DNA from: Roseovarius albus | Lineage (GTDB): Bacteria > Pseudomonadota > Alphaproteobacteria > Rhodobacterales > Rhodobacteraceae | NCBI RefSeq assembly: GCF_900172335.1 | Contig: NZ_FWFX01000011.1 | Span: 62,001-126,000 of the forward strand | Length of the DNA stretch: 64,000 bases | Direction: 5' to 3' | Part shown: in pieces, positions 62,306-64,000 of the stretch | Numbering within the stretch: the stretch's first letter is position 1 | How the letters are laid out: each line of letters opens with the position of its first letter | Made by a program: the position numbers and the translations under genes | Notes under the pieces: generated by a model | Told to the model about the DNA's origin: nothing | Databases searched by the model: none | The model's input: only the letters and a program-made list of their open reading frames with translations

Positions 62306-62791
62306 ATGTTTGAAAATGTGAATTGGGCCGCAATTGAAGGCATCGCTTCCGTTGCAGGGGCAATTGGCGTCGTGATATCGATCACATTCTTGATCTATGA
62401 GGTACGCCATAACGCTCGCGCAATTGAGGGTGCGACTGTCCAATCCTTGATGACATTGGAGCGGGAGGTGTTCGGTTTGCTTGCTGAGAACGCAGAGCTG
62501 ATGACCAAAGGCGGCAAGAACCCGGCGGCATTGACCGATGTGGAGCAATATCAATATGAACGTGGCGTTGGCACTTATATGTCCCTGATCTACTCCGCCT
62601 ACATGCAACATGAACGCGAACTGGTGGAAGATGAAGTATGGGACGCCTACCTAAATGCCCTCGCACGCCATATGCAGGCGCCGGGTTTTTCGGAGTCATG
62701 GTTGCAGATTAGCATCGGCTATCCAAAGAGCTTTCAGGATTTGATCAAAGAGAGATTTCCACAATCCTCTCAGGCGAAGAGCATCACATGA
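62306..62791 (+). CDS. Small membrane-anchored protein of unknown function
   Basis: The product has 161 residues. One N-terminal helix (IEGIASVAGAIGVVISITFLIYEV, in parts) is followed by NARAIEGATVQSLMTLEREVFGLLAEN, a soluble helical part with YERGVGTYMSLIYSAYMQHERELVEDEVWDAYL. Similar single-pass proteins of this shape are common in marine bacteria, with no known function. The stop overlaps the ATG of the methyltransferase gene (ATGA), so the two are probably co-translated. Confidence 0.75.
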   Translation: MFENVNWAAIEGIASVAGAIGVVISITFLIYEVRHNARAIEGATVQSLMTLEREVFGLLAENAELMTKGGKNPAALTDVEQYQYERGVGTYMSLIYSAYMQHERELVEDEVWDAYLNALARHMQAPGFSESWLQISIGYPKSFQDLIKERFPQSSQAKSIT

Positions 62792-63441
62792 AGTCAAAAA
62801 GCAAAGGGCAGACACTGCTGGAAAACGCATACAAACTTGCGACTCCAACGGACAACAAAGCCTATTACAACGAGTTTGCTGAAACATATGATGCCGAATT
62901 TGCGAATGCCTTGGGCTGGGAATACCCCAACGCTATTGCAACGGTTTACCGAGAAAATGCTGATTCAGACCATCTGCCAATCGCGGATATCGGGTGCGGT
63001 ACGGGTCTGGTGGCGGAGGCGCTGGGATTCAAGCCAGATCATATCGATGGTATTGATATCTCCGAAGAGATGTTGGCCACACCGCGCAAAAAATCCCTGT
63101 ATCGCAAAACCATCCAAGCCGATCTGATGGGTGATCACGCGCCAATCAAAAATGACTACGGCGCCGTCGTATCTGCCGGAACTTTTACGTCCGGACACGT
63201 AGGGCCAGACCCACTCGAACGTCTTCTCGACATAGGACGATCCGGAGCTCTCTTCGTCATTGGCGTCAACCGGGCGTTCTATTTAGAAGCTGGTTTCGAC
63301 CCGGTCATCCGCGACCTCGAAGCGCGTGGCTCTATCACTGACCTCAGAGTGACTGAAGTTCCCATGTACAACAAGGCTGGTCACGATCATTCATCTGATA
63401 AAGCCTTCGCTCTTTGCTATCGGAAGCGACCGTCTGACTGA
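62788..63441 (+). CDS. Class I SAM-dependent methyltransferase
   Basis: The product has 217 residues. The Rossmann motif I is IADIGCGTGLVAEALG, with the acidic end of strand 2 in IDGIDISEEML. AETYDAEFANALGWEYP (in parts) precedes it. Motif post-I features DLMGDHAPIKNDYGAVVSAGTFTSGHVGPDPLERLLDIGRSGALFVIGVN (in parts) follow. The methyl acceptor is unknown. It overlaps the preceding membrane protein gene by 4 bases. Confidence 0.87.
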   Translation: MKSKSKGQTLLENAYKLATPTDNKAYYNEFAETYDAEFANALGWEYPNAIATVYRENADSDHLPIADIGCGTGLVAEALGFKPDHIDGIDISEEMLATPRKKSLYRKTIQADLMGDHAPIKNDYGAVVSAGTFTSGHVGPDPLERLLDIGRSGALFVIGVNRAFYLEAGFDPVIRDLEARGSITDLRVTEVPMYNKAGHDHSSDKAFALCYRKRPSD

Positions 63442-63644
63442 CGCTCTACAAGAGCGGGCTTCGGCCAGTTCTTGATAGAGGTCATCCATGCTCAGGCAGC
63501 GAAAGCCCGCTTCGTCCGCATAGCAGCCACCCGTGACCTACGCAGCTAACGTCGGCCAAGAGCCCTCACTATGAATTTGATTTTCTCGCTGCAAGCGCAC
63601 ACAGCGCAGATTTTGCCGCGTGCGCATCAATTTGAGCACGGCAA
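63442..63644. other. Intergenic remnant DNA before the ald fragment
   Basis: These 203 bases hold no gene. A near-perfect inverted pair, GCGGGCTTCG (63454-63463) and CGAAAGCCCGC (63500-63510), and one copy of the degenerate repeat (AACGTCGGCCAAGAGCCC, 63548-63565) are visible. Confidence 0.4.
63548..63565 (+). repeat. Degenerate intergenic repeat copy 3
   Basis: AACGTCGGCCAAGAGCCC resembles the copies at 45.3-45.5 kb and 61.9-62.2 kb. It is short and diverged, so the family is tentative. Confidence 0.3.
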
Positions 63645-63866
63645 CACGGCGTCCACCAAGTTTTGCCCACTCCCACCTACGCGTTGAACAATGCCACCCT
63701 GCCCTATGCAATTTCGATTGCGAACAAGGGTTGGAAACAGGCATTGGCAGATGATCGGCATTTGGCCAACGGCCTGAACGTTCTGAATGGTCAGGTGGTC
63801 TACCCTGCCGTTGCGAATGATCTGGGCTATCCGCTGACCGCACTGGACGCTGTGCTGGCGGGATAA
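63645..63866 (+). pseudogene. ald: C-terminal fragment of alanine dehydrogenase
   Basis: About 68 codons match the C-terminal end of alanine dehydrogenase: TPTYALNNATLPYAISIANKG, KQALADDRHLANGLNVLNGQVVYPAVANDLGYPL (in parts). The normal protein has about 370 residues; the first 300 are missing. The frame is closed by a stop codon about 10 codons upstream of the first similarity and has no usable start. It is a remnant after deletion or rearrangement. The stop TAA is at 63864-63866. Confidence 0.75.
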
Positions 63867-64000
63867 ATCAACAGGCTCCACGTCGGATCACATTCGGTGT
63901 GGGGCCCGAAGAACATGGTGGAATTTGCCAGCCGCGTCAGGCGGATTTCACCCAGATCGCCGAGGCCACGTTCCCCGACGCACCATATGTGAACTTGGCT
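63867..64000 (+). other. Open frame running off the window end, unidentified
   Basis: One plus-strand frame stays open through these 134 bases, with ITFGVGPEEHGG followed by ICQPRQADFTQIAEATFPDA. It has no visible start in the window. I do not recognise it. It may be the start of another partial gene or a gene remnant. Confidence 0.25.

Noticed and set aside
1-64000. CRISPR arrays, complete insertion sequences, phage structural genes, rRNA genes
   Set aside because: I looked for regular spaced repeats, transposase motifs, capsid/terminase genes and rRNA-like stretches and found none that could be supported.

Overview
The window comes from a marine alphaproteobacterium of the order Rhodobacterales (Roseobacter group). 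The evidence is gene content: a hisB-hisH-hisA-hisF-hisE neighbourhood, yidC-MOSC-engB-argB order, an enuR-uehABC-usp-eutABC-doeAB ectoine catabolic cluster, the DUF3489/DUF2924/large serine recombinase trio, and a TGA-N9-TCA iron-rhodo-box. Genus and species cannot be read from this sequence alone.

Layout. 1-42.4 kb is dense and mostly conserved. It starts with the end of gatB, a secreted cysteine-repeat protein, a thioesterase and a dipeptide-type ABC importer without a binding protein. An L,D-transpeptidase, an SDR oxidoreductase and an orphan FbpC-like ATPase follow. Next is an iron module (9.5-15.3 kb): an imelysin, a Bfd-type ferredoxin, bacterioferritin, a di-haem oxidoreductase, a second imelysin-like protein and a DUF1513 protein, packed head to tail behind one iron-rhodo-box. 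Then come uvrD/pcrA, an alpha-hydroxy-acid dehydrogenase, pyruvate carboxylase, a MAPEG protein, a phosphodiesterase and tRNA-Gly(GCC). The histidine genes (24.7-30.7 kb) are interleaved with unrelated genes, mostly on the other strand. A yidC/engB/argB block carries a DUF2946-PepSY pair inside it. A fatty-acid hydroxylase/ferredoxin/SixA operon, rlmB and tRNA-Tyr(GTA) close this half.

The character changes at tRNA-Tyr (42.4 kb). Directly downstream lies a compact recombinase module, then about 870 bp without genes. The complete ectoine/5-hydroxyectoine uptake and early catabolism cluster occupies 46.0-55.9 kb. After another gene-free stretch comes a sulfatase locus: an arylsulfatase, a beta-barrel protein and a second outer-membrane protein broken by a nonsense codon and a frameshift. 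It is followed by a membrane-anchored TPR regulator, a small membrane protein/methyltransferase pair and a C-terminal remnant of alanine dehydrogenase. This half looks like accessory, partly decaying DNA.

How genes work together. The iron module looks like a periplasmic iron-handling unit (imelysins, di-haem protein) joined to cytoplasmic storage and release (Bfr, Bfd). In the ectoine cluster, UehABC imports ectoines, EutABC is proposed to convert 5-hydroxyectoine intermediates, and DoeA then DoeB open the ring and deacylate the product. The later steps (AsnC/DoeX regulator, DoeC, DoeD) do not follow doeB here. I noticed one 14-bp palindrome at the start codon of enuR and again upstream of uehA; it is a good candidate for the EnuR operator.
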